Assembly: GCA_023663945.1 (NCBI GenBank)
Contig: JAMPGL010000041.1
Span: 1 to 32,860, forward strand
Reading direction: 5' to 3'
Length of the DNA stretch: 32,860 nucleotides
Source: Lachnospiraceae bacterium
GTDB lineage: Bacteria; Bacillota; Clostridia; Lachnospirales; Lachnospiraceae
Shown here: one piece after another, positions 25,501 through 32,860 of the stretch
How positions within the stretch are numbered: position 1 is the first letter of the stretch
How the letters are laid out: the number at the start of each line of letters is the position of its first letter
Made by a program: the position numbers and the translations under genes
Notes under the pieces: generated by a model
Told to the model about the DNA's origin: nothing
What the model saw: the letters and a program-made list of their open reading frames with translations, nothing else
Database searches by the model: none

Positions 25501-28395
25501 CTATCGGTATTTTTCCAGATTTTCTTTATACTTTTTCAGCATTTTTTTCACATACTGCCCCGTGTAAGACTCCGGATTCTCCGCAACCTCCTCCGGCGTA
25601 CCGCATGCCACTACCGTTCCGCCCCTGTCGCCGCCGTCCGGTCCCATATCGATAATATAATCCGCCGTCTTGATCACATCCAGATTGTGCTCAATCACCA
25701 CTGCCGTATTTCCACCGTCCACCAGCTTGTGAATAATCTCCACCAGCTTGTGCACATCCGCAAAATGCAGTCCGGTGGTAGGCTCGTCCAAAATATAAAT
25801 GGTATTTCCGGTGCTTCTCCTGCTCAGCTCCGCCGCCAGCTTGATTCTCTGGGCTTCTCCTCCGGAAAGGGTGGTGGAAGGCTGTCCCAGCTTTACATAG
25901 GAAAGCCCCACATCGTTTAAGGTCTCAATCTTCCGCCGGATGGAAGGAAGGTTCTCAAAGAAAGGAACTGCCTCCTCCACGGTCATATCCAGAACATCAT
26001 AAATACTCTTGCCCTTATACTTCACTTCCAGCGTTTCCCTGTTGTAACGCTTGCCGCCGCAAACCTCACAGGGCACGTAAACATCCGGAAGAAAATGCAT
26101 TTCAATCTTAATAATCCCGTCTCCGCCGCAGGCTTCGCACCTTCCGCCCTTCACGTTGAAGCTGAATCTGCCCTTTTTGTAGCCTCTTGCCTTTGCATCG
26201 GGCGTTCCCGCAAACAAATCCCGGATCATGTCAAACACCCCGGTGTAAGTCGCCGGATTCGACCTAGGCGTCCTTCCAATAGGGGACTGATCAATATTGA
26301 TTACCTTGTCCAGCTTCTTAATACCCGTAATGTTTTTGTGCTTTCCGGGAATGGTCCGCGCACGGTTTAGATCCCTTGCCAGACGCTTATAAAGAATCTC
26401 GTTGACCAGAGAGCTCTTTCCAGAGCCGGATACCCCTGTGACACAGGTAAACACGCCGGTAGGAATATTTACCGTAATATTCTGTAGATTGTTTTCCGCC
26501 GCTCCCGTAACCGTCAGCCAGCTTTTGGGACTGCGCCGCTTTTCCGGCACCGGCACTTGGATCTTTCCGCTCAGATACTGTCCCGTAATGGACTCTTCCA
26601 CCTTCATAATATCTTCGGCAGTCCCCTGCGCGACCACCTCTCCGCCGTGGGAACCTGCTCCGGGACCAATATCCACAATATAATCCGCCTCCAGCATGGT
26701 ATCCTCGTCATGCTCTACCACAATCAGCGTGTTGCCCAGATCCCGAAGGTTCTTCAAGGTGTTGAGAAGCTTGTCATTATCCTTTTGATGCAGACCGATA
26801 CTGGGTTCATCCAAAATATAGCACACGCCCACCAGCCCGGAGCCTATCTGGGTAGCCAGACGGATTCTCTGAGCTTCTCCGCCGGAAAGCGTACCCGTTG
26901 CCCGCGCCAAAGAAAGATATTCCAATCCCACATCAATCAAAAATCCCACTCTGGCATTAATCTCCTTAAGCACCTGCTTTCCAATTAAAATCTGTTGATT
27001 GGAAAGCTTCATTTCCTTCAAAAAATCATACAGGTCACGGATGGACATGGAGGTAATCTCATAAATATTCTTATCGCTCACAGTGACCGCAAGGGATTCT
27101 CTTTTCAGCCTCATGCCCTTGCACTCTTTACAGGGCGTAATGCGCATAAAAGTCTCGTACTCCTGCTTGATAATGTCGGAGCCCGTCTCCCGGTACTTTC
27201 TTTCCATGTTCCGGATCAGCCCCTCAAACGCTACCGGATACACGCCCTCGCCCCGCTGGCCTTTATAATGTACTTTAACCTGCCTGCCGCCAGTTCCATG
27301 GATCAACATATGATAAATCTCATCGGGAAGCTCCTCAATCGGAGTGTCCAGACTGAAACCGTATTCCTTTGACAATGCCTGCAAAAGCGCATTGGTAAAA
27401 CTGCCCGGCTCACTGCTGGACTGCCACCCAAGCGCCTGAATCGCGCCTCCCGTAATGCTCAAAGATTTGTCCGGTATCATTAAATCCGGGTCAAACTCCA
27501 TCTTGTAGCCAAGCCCGAAGCACACCGGGCAGGCTCCAAAAGGATTATTAAAAGAAAAACTCCTAGGTTCAATTTCACTGATACTGACACCGCAGTCGGG
27601 GCAGGAAAAGCTCTGGCTGAAGTTGATGGTCTCTCCGTCAATCACATCCACCATCAAGAGCCCCTCGGCAAGTTCCAGCACATTCTCAATCGAATCCGTA
27701 AGCCTTCTCTCAATCCCAGGCTTTACCACCAGCCTGTCCACCACAATCTCAATGTTGTGCTTAATATTTTTATCCAGCTTAATCTCCTCTGTCAGTTCAT
27801 AAAGACTGCCGTCCACCCGGACACGGACATAACCGCTCCTCTTGGCACGGTCGAAGACCTTTGCATGTTCTCCCTTCCGCCCTCTGACCACCGGAGCAAG
27901 AATCTGGATTCTGGTTCCCTCGGCAAGCGCCATCACCTGATCCACCATCTGATCCACACTCTGACGCCTGATTTCTCTTCCACATTGCGGGCAGTGGGGG
28001 ATTCCCACTCTGGCATACAACAGCCGGAAATAATCATAAATTTCCGTTACCGTTCCTACCGTGGAACGGGGGTTGCGGTTGGTTGATTTCTGGTCAATGG
28101 AGATTGCCGGCGAAAGTCCCTCTATCTTCTCCACATTGGGCTTTTCCATCTGTCCAAGAAACTGCCTTGCATAAGAAGATAACGACTCCATATACCTTCT
28201 CTGGCCTTCCGCATAAATCGTGTCAAAAGCAAGCGAAGATTTTCCGGAACCGGACAGCCCGGTAAAAACTACCAGCTCATTTCTTGGAATATCTACATTC
28301 AAACTTTTTAGGTTATGTTCATTTGCTCCCCGAATCTTAATGTACTCCCGCGGACGCATTCTTGGTGCTTCAACATGTTTGTCCGATAATTTCAT
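25501..28395 (-). CDS. uvrA: Excinuclease ABC subunit A
   Basis: The damage-recognition ATPase of nucleotide excision repair, working as a dimer with UvrB. The 964 residues cover two ABC units. The first Walker A is GLSGSGKSS (46-54), with a zinc site starting at CPQCG; the second is GVSGSGKSS, with CEACGGDG and CEVCGG zinc Cys. Two LSGGEAQRI signatures are present. The ATG at 28395 has AAAGGA about 12 bases upstream. A second ATG twelve codons in ([16 protein letters not shown]) fits the usual family start but has no clear site. It follows uvrB after a 152-base spacer made largely of a degenerate repeat. Confidence 0.97.
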   Translation of the reverse strand: MKLSDKHVEAPRMRPREYIKIRGANEHNLKSLNVDIPRNELVVFTGLSGSGKSSLAFDTIYAEGQRRYMESLSSYARQFLGQMEKPNVEKIEGLSPAISIDQKSTNRNPRSTVGTVTEIYDYFRLLYARVGIPHCPQCGREIRRQSVDQMVDQVMALAEGTRIQILAPVVRGRKGEHAKVFDRAKRSGYVRVRVDGSLYELTEEIKLDKNIKHNIEIVVDRLVVKPGIERRLTDSIENVLELAEGLLMVDVIDGETINFSQSFSCPDCGVSISEIEPRSFSFNNPFGACPVCFGLGYKMEFDPDLMIPDKSLSITGGAIQALGWQSSSEPGSFTNALLQALSKEYGFSLDTPIEELPDEIYHMLIHGTGGRQVKVHYKGQRGEGVYPVAFEGLIRNMERKYRETGSDIIKQEYETFMRITPCKECKGMRLKRESLAVTVSDKNIYEITSMSIRDLYDFLKEMKLSNQQILIGKQVLKEINARVGFLIDVGLEYLSLARATGTLSGGEAQRIRLATQIGSGLVGVCYILDEPSIGLHQKDNDKLLNTLKNLRDLGNTLIVVEHDEDTMLEADYIVDIGPGAGSHGGEVVAQGTAEDIMKVEESITGQYLSGKIQVPVPEKRRSPKSWLTVTGAAENNLQNITVNIPTGVFTCVTGVSGSGKSSLVNEILYKRLARDLNRARTIPGKHKNITGIKKLDKVINIDQSPIGRTPRSNPATYTGVFDMIRDLFAGTPDAKARGYKKGRFSFNVKGGRCEACGGDGIIKIEMHFLPDVYVPCEVCGGKRYNRETLEVKYKGKSIYDVLDMTVEEAVPFFENLPSIRRKIETLNDVGLSYVKLGQPSTTLSGGEAQRIKLAAELSRRSTGNTIYILDEPTTGLHFADVHKLVEIIHKLVDGGNTAVVIEHNLDVIKTADYIIDMGPDGGDRGGTVVACGTPEEVAENPESYTGQYVKKMLKKYKENLEKYR

Positions 28396-28436
28396 CTCTG
28401 CTTCATATCCTTTCTCATCTATCTTTTCTAAAATCT

Positions 28437-28565
28437 GTCACGCTTTTGCTCTAACAGCCTTTTCTGCTTTGTCATGCTTAATTCAGCCTCTCATGCTTTT
28501 TTTAACTTCGGCATACTTTTTAGCCTTGTCATGCCCTCTTAACTTTGTCATGCTTTATTTTCCTT
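28437..28565 (-). repeat. Degenerate 19-base tandem array between uvrB and uvrA
   Basis: On the plus strand the word GTCATGC or a close variant starts at 28471, 28490, 28510, 28528 and 28547, spacings of 19, 20, 18 and 19, with a further GTCACGC at 28437. The rest of each unit is T-rich with AACTT or AGCCT. The minus-strand unit is roughly GCATGACAAAGTTAAAA. The uvrB stop codon (TGA) is the ATGA of the first unit. The period is not a multiple of three, so it is not coding. Confidence 0.75.
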
Positions 28566-30587
28566 TCGCTCCTCGTCTTTCAAGTCTTTCAGTTTGCGCT
28601 TCAGCTCCGCCATCTTATCCCGCAGCTCTGCCGCCGCTTCAAAATTTAAGTCCGCCGCAGCCTTTTTCATTTGCTTTTCAACCTGCGCGATTAACTTCTC
28701 CAGTTCCTTCCTGCTCATGGATTCCGGATCTTTTTCAAATTGAAGCTCTTCCTTGGCAATCACCTTGGAAATGCTGATCAGATCCCTGACCGCCTTTTTG
28801 ATTGACTGAGGCGTGATATGATGCTCTTCGTTATATTTTTGCTGCAGGGCGCGGCGCCTGTTGGTCTCATCAATTGCCGCGCGCATAGAATCCGTCATCT
28901 GATCCGCATACATAATCACATGCCCTTCCACATTTCTTGCCGCACGCCCGATGGTCTGAATCAACGACGTTTCCGAACGCAAAAAACCTTCCTTGTCCGC
29001 ATCCAAAATGGCAACCAGTGATATTTCCGGAATGTCCAAGCCTTCCCGTAAAAGATTAATACCTACCAGCACATCAAAAACATCCAGCCGCATATCCCGG
29101 ATAATCTCAGCCCGCTCCAACGTATCCACATCCGAATGCAGATACTTCACGCGGATCCCCACATCATTCATATAATCTGTCAAATCTTCCGCCATCCGCT
29201 TGGTAAGGGTTGTCACAAGAACCTTGTTGTGCTTTGCCGTCTCCTTATTAATCTCTGTCACCAGATCATCAATCTGCCCTTCCACAGGACGCACAGAAAT
29301 CTCCGGATCCAAAAGCCCGGTAGGACGGATAATCTGCTCCGTCCGCAGTAATTCGTGCTCCCGCTCATAGACCGAAGGCGTTGCCGACACAAACATCATT
29401 TGATCAATGTGCTCCTCAAACTCTCCAAAACATAAAGGTCTGTTATCCAATGCAGAAGGCAGCCGGAAACCATACTCCACCAAGGTTGTCTTGCGGGAAC
29501 GGTCGCCGGTATACATTGCGCCAATCTGCGGAATCGTCATATGAGATTCGTCAATAATAATCAGATAATCATCTCCAAAATAATCCATCAGCGTGTGAGG
29601 CATTGTTCCCGCCGGCATTCCGGCAAGATGCCGGGAATAATTTTCGATTCCTGAACAAAAGCCTGTCTCCCGGAGCATTTCAACGTCAAAGTTTGTCCTC
29701 TCAGAAATTCTCTGCGCTTCCAAAAGCTTGTCTTCCCCTTTAAAAAAGTGGATACGCTCTTCCAGCTCCAGCTCAATGTTCTTGCAGGCAGCATTAATCT
29801 TTTCTTGTGGCACCACATAATGAGACGCTGGAAAAATAGAAATATGCTCCAAAGTCGCATGAACCTGCCCGGTGAGCGGATCCGTCTCCGCAATCCGGTC
29901 AATCTCATCCCCAAAAAACTCAATGCGTATCAGATAATCGCCGCCCTGCGCCGGATATACCTCCAAAACATCCCCCCGCACCCGGAAGCATCCTCTTTCC
30001 AGATCCATATCATTTCTATCATATTGAATATCAATCAGTTCCCTGATTACCTGATCTCTGTCCTTGGTCATTCCGGGACGCAGAGAAACAATCATCTCCT
30101 GATAATCATCCGGGCTTCCCAACCCGTAAATACAGGAAACACTGGCAACAACAATCACATCCCGCCTTTCTGAGAGAGATGCCGTTGCTGACAAGCGGAG
30201 CTTATCAATCTCATCATTGATGGCTGAATCCTTTTCGATGTAAGTATCCGATGAAGGCACATATGCCTCCGGCTGGTAATAATCATAGTAGGATACAAAA
30301 TACTCCACCGCATTCTCGGGGAAGAACTCCTTAAACTCGCCGTATAATTGTCCGGCGAGGGTCTTATTGTGCGCTATGACCAAAGTGGGCTTATTCAGTT
30401 GTGCTATCACGTTTGCCATCGTAAAGGTCTTGCCGGAGCCTGTAACTCCCAGTAAAGTCTGGAATTGGTTGCCTTTTTTGAAGCCTTCTACCAGAGCCTC
30501 GATTGCCTGTGGCTGGTCGCCGGTGGGCTGGTATTCTGAATGGAGTTTAAAACAATTTTGTTCATTTTTCGCAGAAAAACTTTGCAC
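28548..30587 (-). CDS. uvrB: Excinuclease ABC subunit B
   Basis: The damage-verifying helicase-like subunit of nucleotide excision repair, loaded by UvrA and then recruiting UvrC. The 679 residues show Walker [10 protein letters not shown] (47-55), the damage-probing hairpin region [12 protein letters not shown] (about 99-110), the helicase motif DESH, the late motif QTIGRAARN, and the C-terminal UVR domain (about 638-673, [20 protein letters not shown]) that binds UvrC. The start codon is GTG at 30587, with GAGGTGA upstream. An SOS box at 30669-30682 makes it LexA-controlled. Its last residues (EERKENKA) run into the repeat array. Confidence 0.98.
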   Translation of the reverse strand: MQSFSAKNEQNCFKLHSEYQPTGDQPQAIEALVEGFKKGNQFQTLLGVTGSGKTFTMANVIAQLNKPTLVIAHNKTLAGQLYGEFKEFFPENAVEYFVSYYDYYQPEAYVPSSDTYIEKDSAINDEIDKLRLSATASLSERRDVIVVASVSCIYGLGSPDDYQEMIVSLRPGMTKDRDQVIRELIDIQYDRNDMDLERGCFRVRGDVLEVYPAQGGDYLIRIEFFGDEIDRIAETDPLTGQVHATLEHISIFPASHYVVPQEKINAACKNIELELEERIHFFKGEDKLLEAQRISERTNFDVEMLRETGFCSGIENYSRHLAGMPAGTMPHTLMDYFGDDYLIIIDESHMTIPQIGAMYTGDRSRKTTLVEYGFRLPSALDNRPLCFGEFEEHIDQMMFVSATPSVYEREHELLRTEQIIRPTGLLDPEISVRPVEGQIDDLVTEINKETAKHNKVLVTTLTKRMAEDLTDYMNDVGIRVKYLHSDVDTLERAEIIRDMRLDVFDVLVGINLLREGLDIPEISLVAILDADKEGFLRSETSLIQTIGRAARNVEGHVIMYADQMTDSMRAAIDETNRRRALQQKYNEEHHITPQSIKKAVRDLISISKVIAKEELQFEKDPESMSRKELEKLIAQVEKQMKKAAADLNFEAAAELRDKMAELKRKLKDLKDEERKENKA

Positions 30588-30630
30588 TAAAACTCACCTC
30601 GGATTCTATATTAAAAAAATAAGCTTTATT

Positions 30631-30659
30631 ATCTTATCACAAACCTTCAAATTTGTATA
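30631..30659 (-). promoter_or_regulatory. Probable promoter of uvrB-uvrA
   Basis: Minus-strand TATACA (30659-30654), 17 bases, then TAAGAT (30636-30631) preceded by TGA, an extended -10 element. The match is moderate. The LexA box lies about ten bases upstream of the -35. Confidence 0.5.
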
Positions 30660-30668
30660 GGTAAAAAT

Positions 30669-30682
30669 CGAACTTTTGTTCT
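30669..30682 (-). promoter_or_regulatory. LexA (SOS) box upstream of uvrB
   Basis: The sequence CGAACTTTTGTTCT fits the Firmicutes LexA consensus CGAAC-N4-GTTCG with one outer mismatch; the inner GAAC-N4-GTTC is perfect. It lies about 85 bases upstream of the uvrB start. uvrB is a well-known LexA target in Bacillus. Confidence 0.8.
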
Positions 30683-30718
30683 TTTTTGCGCCGTACTTTT
30701 TACAATTTAACACGGGCA

Positions 30719-30771
30719 CGCCTGTCATATCAAAAGAAGGAGTATTCCTTTTATCCGGAACGCTCCTTTTT
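30719..30771. repeat. 53-base repeat copy 1, containing a terminator hairpin
   Basis: Matches copy 2 (32360-32412) at 49 of 53 positions. It contains the stem AAGGAGTATTCC / GGAACGCTCCTT (30737-30748 with 30757-30768) with a T run on each side, so it can stop transcription both ways. The match extends past the hairpin through CGTCATATC-like bases, more than a terminator needs, pointing to a dispersed repeat family. Confidence 0.85.
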
Positions 30772-30772
30772 A
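30736..30772. terminator. Terminator hairpin at the end of the unknown 238-residue gene
   Basis: A near-perfect 12-base stem (one A/C mismatch, one T/G pair) with an eight-base loop, flanked by T runs on both strands. On the minus strand it overlaps the last seven codons and stop of the preceding gene. Confidence 0.75.
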
Positions 30773-31467
30773 TTTTGCTTACATATATCCACAATGGAGT
30801 TTTCTTTGAAGAAATAAAATTCTCCAATATTTTCTAATGCATCATTACTAATTCGTATCTTTGGTTTTACAAGTTTATCATTCATCCAAAATGACAACGG
30901 CTTTGTTATTTTCTCAATAGATTTTTTAATCAAAAGAAAATCCTGATATGATTTTAACTCTTTTGTACTTTTAAGCTCTTCATAACTGCCGTCAGGAAAC
31001 TTATATTGTATTTTTTTCGGGTAAGATAATTTTATTCCCACTGTATTTTCTGGATTTTGTATATATGAAAATTTTGTGTTGATGCTGAAACTACCATTTT
31101 TGCTGCGAATGACAGACAATATAAATGGTGAGAGATTTACGCAAGGTTCATCAAAATTTGCCCCTTTCCATAACTTTCCATCATATTCATGTATATTCCC
31201 ATAACCGCAACGTGACATTTCGGTGGTAATTGCTATCATTTTAAAAAGATTAGCGTGTTCTTTCCAAATTAACTTTTCTCCCATTGACAGCCGCCTAAAT
31301 AATTCCCTTTGAATACTGATATACGAATCTATTGAAGATTCAACGTAGTCAATTGGTACATGGGCATTATGTACTACCAAGTGAAAATCTTTCAGACATG
31401 CTTTTAATTCTTCCGGGGTAATAACAAAATAAAAAAAATCCCATCCAGCAACTAGCCAATCCGCCAT
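30751..31467 (-). CDS. Unknown 238-residue protein in an AT-rich insert
   Basis: I do not recognise this protein. It has no signal peptide, no clear membrane segment and no repeat. It is rich in Ile, Lys, Ser and aromatic residues, with Trp in WLVAGWDFFYF at the start and FWMNDK near residue 195. The C-terminal NKKERSG and the stop are encoded by one arm of repeat copy 1, so the natural end may have been replaced. GGGAGAGGTG stands before the ATG, a convincing start. Base content is visibly more AT-rich than in the neighbours. It follows the PIN toxin gene by 70 bases and may share its transcript. An immunity-type or accessory protein is possible but unsupported. Confidence 0.7.
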   Translation of the reverse strand: MADWLVAGWDFFYFVITPEELKACLKDFHLVVHNAHVPIDYVESSIDSYISIQRELFRRLSMGEKLIWKEHANLFKMIAITTEMSRCGYGNIHEYDGKLWKGANFDEPCVNLSPFILSVIRSKNGSFSINTKFSYIQNPENTVGIKLSYPKKIQYKFPDGSYEELKSTKELKSYQDFLLIKKSIEKITKPLSFWMNDKLVKPKIRISNDALENIGEFYFFKENSIVDICKQNKKERSG

Positions 31468-31537
31468 TGTTCACCTCTCCCTTTTTGTCCATAATTCAAA
31501 AATTGCATTCTTATCTGTGAGCGGCGACTTGCTTCTT

Positions 31538-31969
31538 CTAGTCTCCAGCTATAACCTTTATAAAAGCATCCGGTGTTACAGCAGGTACTTTTGCATGTCC
31601 AAAATCTTTTATGTTGCAAGTTACAATATATTCTGCGTTTATATGCATAGCACATTCATCTTGCAGACAATCCTCAAAGTCATGAAAATCTGCATTTCTG
31701 ATTGCATCTCTTACTTGCTCATGAGTTGCACCCGCTACAGTCAATATATTGCAAATTTCATTAAGCCATTTTCTTGCCCTGTCCTCATTTTCCTGTTTTC
31801 TAATCACATACCAGATAATAGACAGAGAGTGAAATGCAACATATCCCTCGAAAACACCTTCTGCACATAATCTCATCACTTCCGCACACGCTTCTTTATA
31901 AGGATCATCTCTTTTGGTAATGAAATTTATAATTACATTCGTATCAATTAGCGAAATGATATTTTTCAT
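31538..31969 (-). CDS. PIN-domain ribonuclease toxin (VapC-like)
   Basis: A 143-residue PIN protein. Acidic metal-binding positions are seen at Asp9 (LIDTNVIINF), Asp97/Asp100 (DFHDFEDCLQ) and Asp122 (CNIKDF), matching the clostridial PIN subgroup with a DFEDALQ-like motif. Such proteins usually cleave RNA, often tRNA, and are held inactive by a partner antitoxin. The start overlaps the antitoxin gene by 26 bases, with GGGGG before the ATG, so it is translationally coupled, as in type II toxin-antitoxin pairs. The acidic residue expected near position 40 is not obvious. Confidence 0.85.
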   Translation of the reverse strand: MKNIISLIDTNVIINFITKRDDPYKEACAEVMRLCAEGVFEGYVAFHSLSIIWYVIRKQENEDRARKWLNEICNILTVAGATHEQVRDAIRNADFHDFEDCLQDECAMHINAEYIVTCNIKDFGHAKVPAVTPDAFIKVIAGD

Positions 31970-32216
31970 CTATCGCTTCCCCCACTAGTTTTTTATAATC
32001 AAAATCTTGCGGATAAACCGCCTGCTCTCTCATCTTCAACATATTCTGGAACGCTTTTCTCTTACGTGCTAATGAAGCATCCTGCTCTATTTGACTATCT
32101 GTTTCAGTAAGTATACCTTGCTGCCTTGCAATCTCATCTGCCATGACAAGAATCAGCCGTATCCCATCCTCTGGTAATCTCATAATCTTTTCATATGCTT
32201 CTTGCTGTATTGTCAT
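31944..32216 (-). CDS. Probable antitoxin of the PIN-domain toxin
   Basis: A 90-residue, charged protein lying directly upstream of the PIN toxin and overlapping it. The first 35 residues (MTIQQEAYEKIMRLPEDGIR onward) form helices reminiscent of antitoxins paired with PIN toxins in Clostridia. The middle is charged, and the C-terminal part (about 65-90) probably wraps the toxin. I cannot assign a named DNA-binding fold. AAAGGA stands about 11 bases before the ATG. It likely represses its own promoter at 32253-32280. Confidence 0.75.
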   Translation of the reverse strand: MTIQQEAYEKIMRLPEDGIRLILVMADEIARQQGILTETDSQIEQDASLARKRKAFQNMLKMREQAVYPQDFDYKKLVGEAIDEKYHFAN

Positions 32217-32252
32217 ATTGATATCATTCCTTTCAATTCCTTTATATAGTTT

Positions 32253-32280
32253 ATTATAGCAAAAAATCCCGTCATTTACA
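32253..32280 (-). promoter_or_regulatory. Promoter of the toxin-antitoxin pair
   Basis: On the minus strand a perfect TATAAT (32258-32253) is preceded by TGC (extended -10). A weak TGTAAA (32280-32275) stands at 16 bases. The rest of 32281-32359 shows no further feature I can support. Confidence 0.6.
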
Positions 32281-32359
32281 CCATATTTTTCTATTGAAAT
32301 CCACTACGTCAGATTTAAGACATTTTCACGATAAATCCCGTTCACTGTAGTCCCTGATC

Positions 32360-32412
32360 CGCCCGTCATATCAAAAAAAGGAGTATTCCTTTTAGCCGGA
32401 ACGCCCCTTTTT
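32360..32412. repeat. 53-base repeat copy 2, containing a terminator hairpin
   Basis: Second copy of the repeat at 30719-30771, in the same orientation, with four differences. Its stem is slightly weaker (AAGGAG opposite CCCCTT), but the minus-strand T tail is longer. It lies 39 bases after the SCP2 gene stop and probably ends that transcript. Confidence 0.85.
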
Positions 32413-32450
32413 TAATCATCTATCCATTCAATTCGAAAAACACAACAGAC

Positions 32451-32771
32451 TTACTTAATCATATTCTTCAGCAGCAAAGCCTTTTCGATGCTCCCCTCCA
32501 CTTTCAGCTTCCCCAATGTAAATGCAGCGACCGGATCTGTTTTCCCTGAAATAATCTTAAACAGCACATCCGCCTTACATGTAAAAAGAACATCTCTGTC
32601 GTAATACTCGTATGGCTCAATCGACAATTTGCCATCATTTACCTCTGCATAGAACGCACCAGCGCCATCACCGACAATGTTAAACTGATAAGCAAGATGC
32701 CCTTTAATACTGCTTACATCCGCATCCTTGAATTGATTCTTAAATTTTTCAAACACCTCTTGATATGTCAT
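32451..32771 (-). CDS. SCP2 sterol-binding-domain protein
   Basis: A 106-residue protein resembling the SCP2 fold, a small lipid-binding domain. Features are FNIVGDGAGAFYAEVNDGKL, a middle block with FTCKADVLFKIISGKTDPVA, and the typical ending GKLKVEGSIEKALLLKNMIK. In bacteria such single-domain proteins may bind hydrophobic ligands; the ligand is unknown. Two starts are possible: the ATG at 32771, with GGAG six bases upstream, chosen here, and the ATG at 32783, with AAAGG seven bases upstream, which adds MEIK. The frame is open to 32831 without support. It is not part of the AT-rich insert and has more ordinary codons. Confidence 0.82.
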   Translation of the reverse strand: MTYQEVFEKFKNQFKDADVSSIKGHLAYQFNIVGDGAGAFYAEVNDGKLSIEPYEYYDRDVLFTCKADVLFKIISGKTDPVAAFTLGKLKVEGSIEKALLLKNMIK

Positions 32772-32860
32772 TTTAATCTCCATTCCGCCGCCTTTCAGTT
32801 GGCGACACAAATAGTAATGAAAGTGTTTCAACTCTCCACATTGTGATGTAAAATAGCTTG

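Noticed and set aside
28396-28545. Tiny frames such as [15 protein letters not shown] in the uvrB-uvrA spacer
   Set aside because: They are under 20 codons, arise from the repeat, and lack clear ribosome sites.
28437-28565. 19-base array as a CRISPR
   Set aside because: Units are degenerate and contiguous, with no unique spacers of constant length and no cas genes nearby.
30606-30827. 73-codon minus-strand frame over the uvrB promoter
   Set aside because: It covers the LexA box, promoter and repeat copy 1 and overlaps the end of the unknown gene; composition is not protein-like.
31452-31655. Open frame of 67 codons between the PIN toxin and the unknown gene
   Set aside because: It overlaps the PIN gene in another frame and the start of the next gene, has many Cys/Arg as in shadow frames, and has no ribosome site worth noting.

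Overview
The window looks like chromosomal DNA of a motile, Gram-positive anaerobe of the Clostridia, most likely a Lachnospiraceae (Clostridium cluster XIVa) species. The signs are strong AGGAGG-type ribosome sites, Bacillus/Clostridium gene orders (mbl-flhO-flhP; cdaA-cdaR-glmM; comFC-yvyF), a Firmicutes-type LexA box before uvrB, an HPr with both His15 and Ser46, and a DUF3048 (YerB-like) lipoprotein pair. The genus call is inference. Almost everything is on the minus strand; only pyrG and the two DUF3048 genes are on plus. No gene-free stretch exceeds 300 bases.

Left part (1-9.5 kb): the 5' end of a divergent gene runs off the left edge, then pyrG (CTP synthase) with its own promoter, a possible leader hairpin and a terminator. 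Next comes a BlaI/BlaR1-type repressor and membrane-protease pair with a clear double palindromic operator over its promoter. Upstream of that pair is a five-gene sugar and envelope operon, read rfbD - DUF212 - gmd - LIC_10190-like membrane protein - fcl. It should make GDP-L-fucose, and its first gene encodes a dTDP-rhamnose-type reductase; the membrane protein is the likely new element.

Middle part (9.4-22.3 kb): two tandem DUF3048 lipoproteins face a ten-gene co-oriented convoy across a shared bidirectional terminator. The convoy reads recD2 - comFC - yvyF-like - two unknown membrane proteins - cdaA - cdaR - glmM - HPr - leuA. It joins DNA repair and competence, c-di-AMP synthesis, peptidoglycan precursor supply, PTS control and leucine synthesis, with gaps of about 60 bases at most or overlaps throughout.

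Right part (22.3-32.9 kb): mreB/mbl - flgF(flhO) - flgG(flhP) - flgJ form a short operon with a strong promoter and a strong terminator. The terminator lies inside the longest possible reading frame of recD2 and so argues for a later, TTG start for recD2. Further right, uvrB-uvrA forms an SOS-controlled pair whose 150-base spacer is a degenerate 19-base repeat array. Last comes an AT-rich insert (about 30.75-32.3 kb) with a PIN-domain toxin, its antitoxin and an unknown 238-residue protein. It is bracketed by two near-identical 53-base repeats that are also terminators. Beyond it lies an SCP2-domain protein gene.

Most interesting points: the repeat-bracketed insert, whose unknown gene takes its last codons from the repeat; the 19-base array between uvrB and uvrA; the two unknown membrane proteins upstream of cdaA; the BlaI operator; and the membrane protein in the fucose operon. 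I see no clearly new defence or mobile system beyond these candidates.
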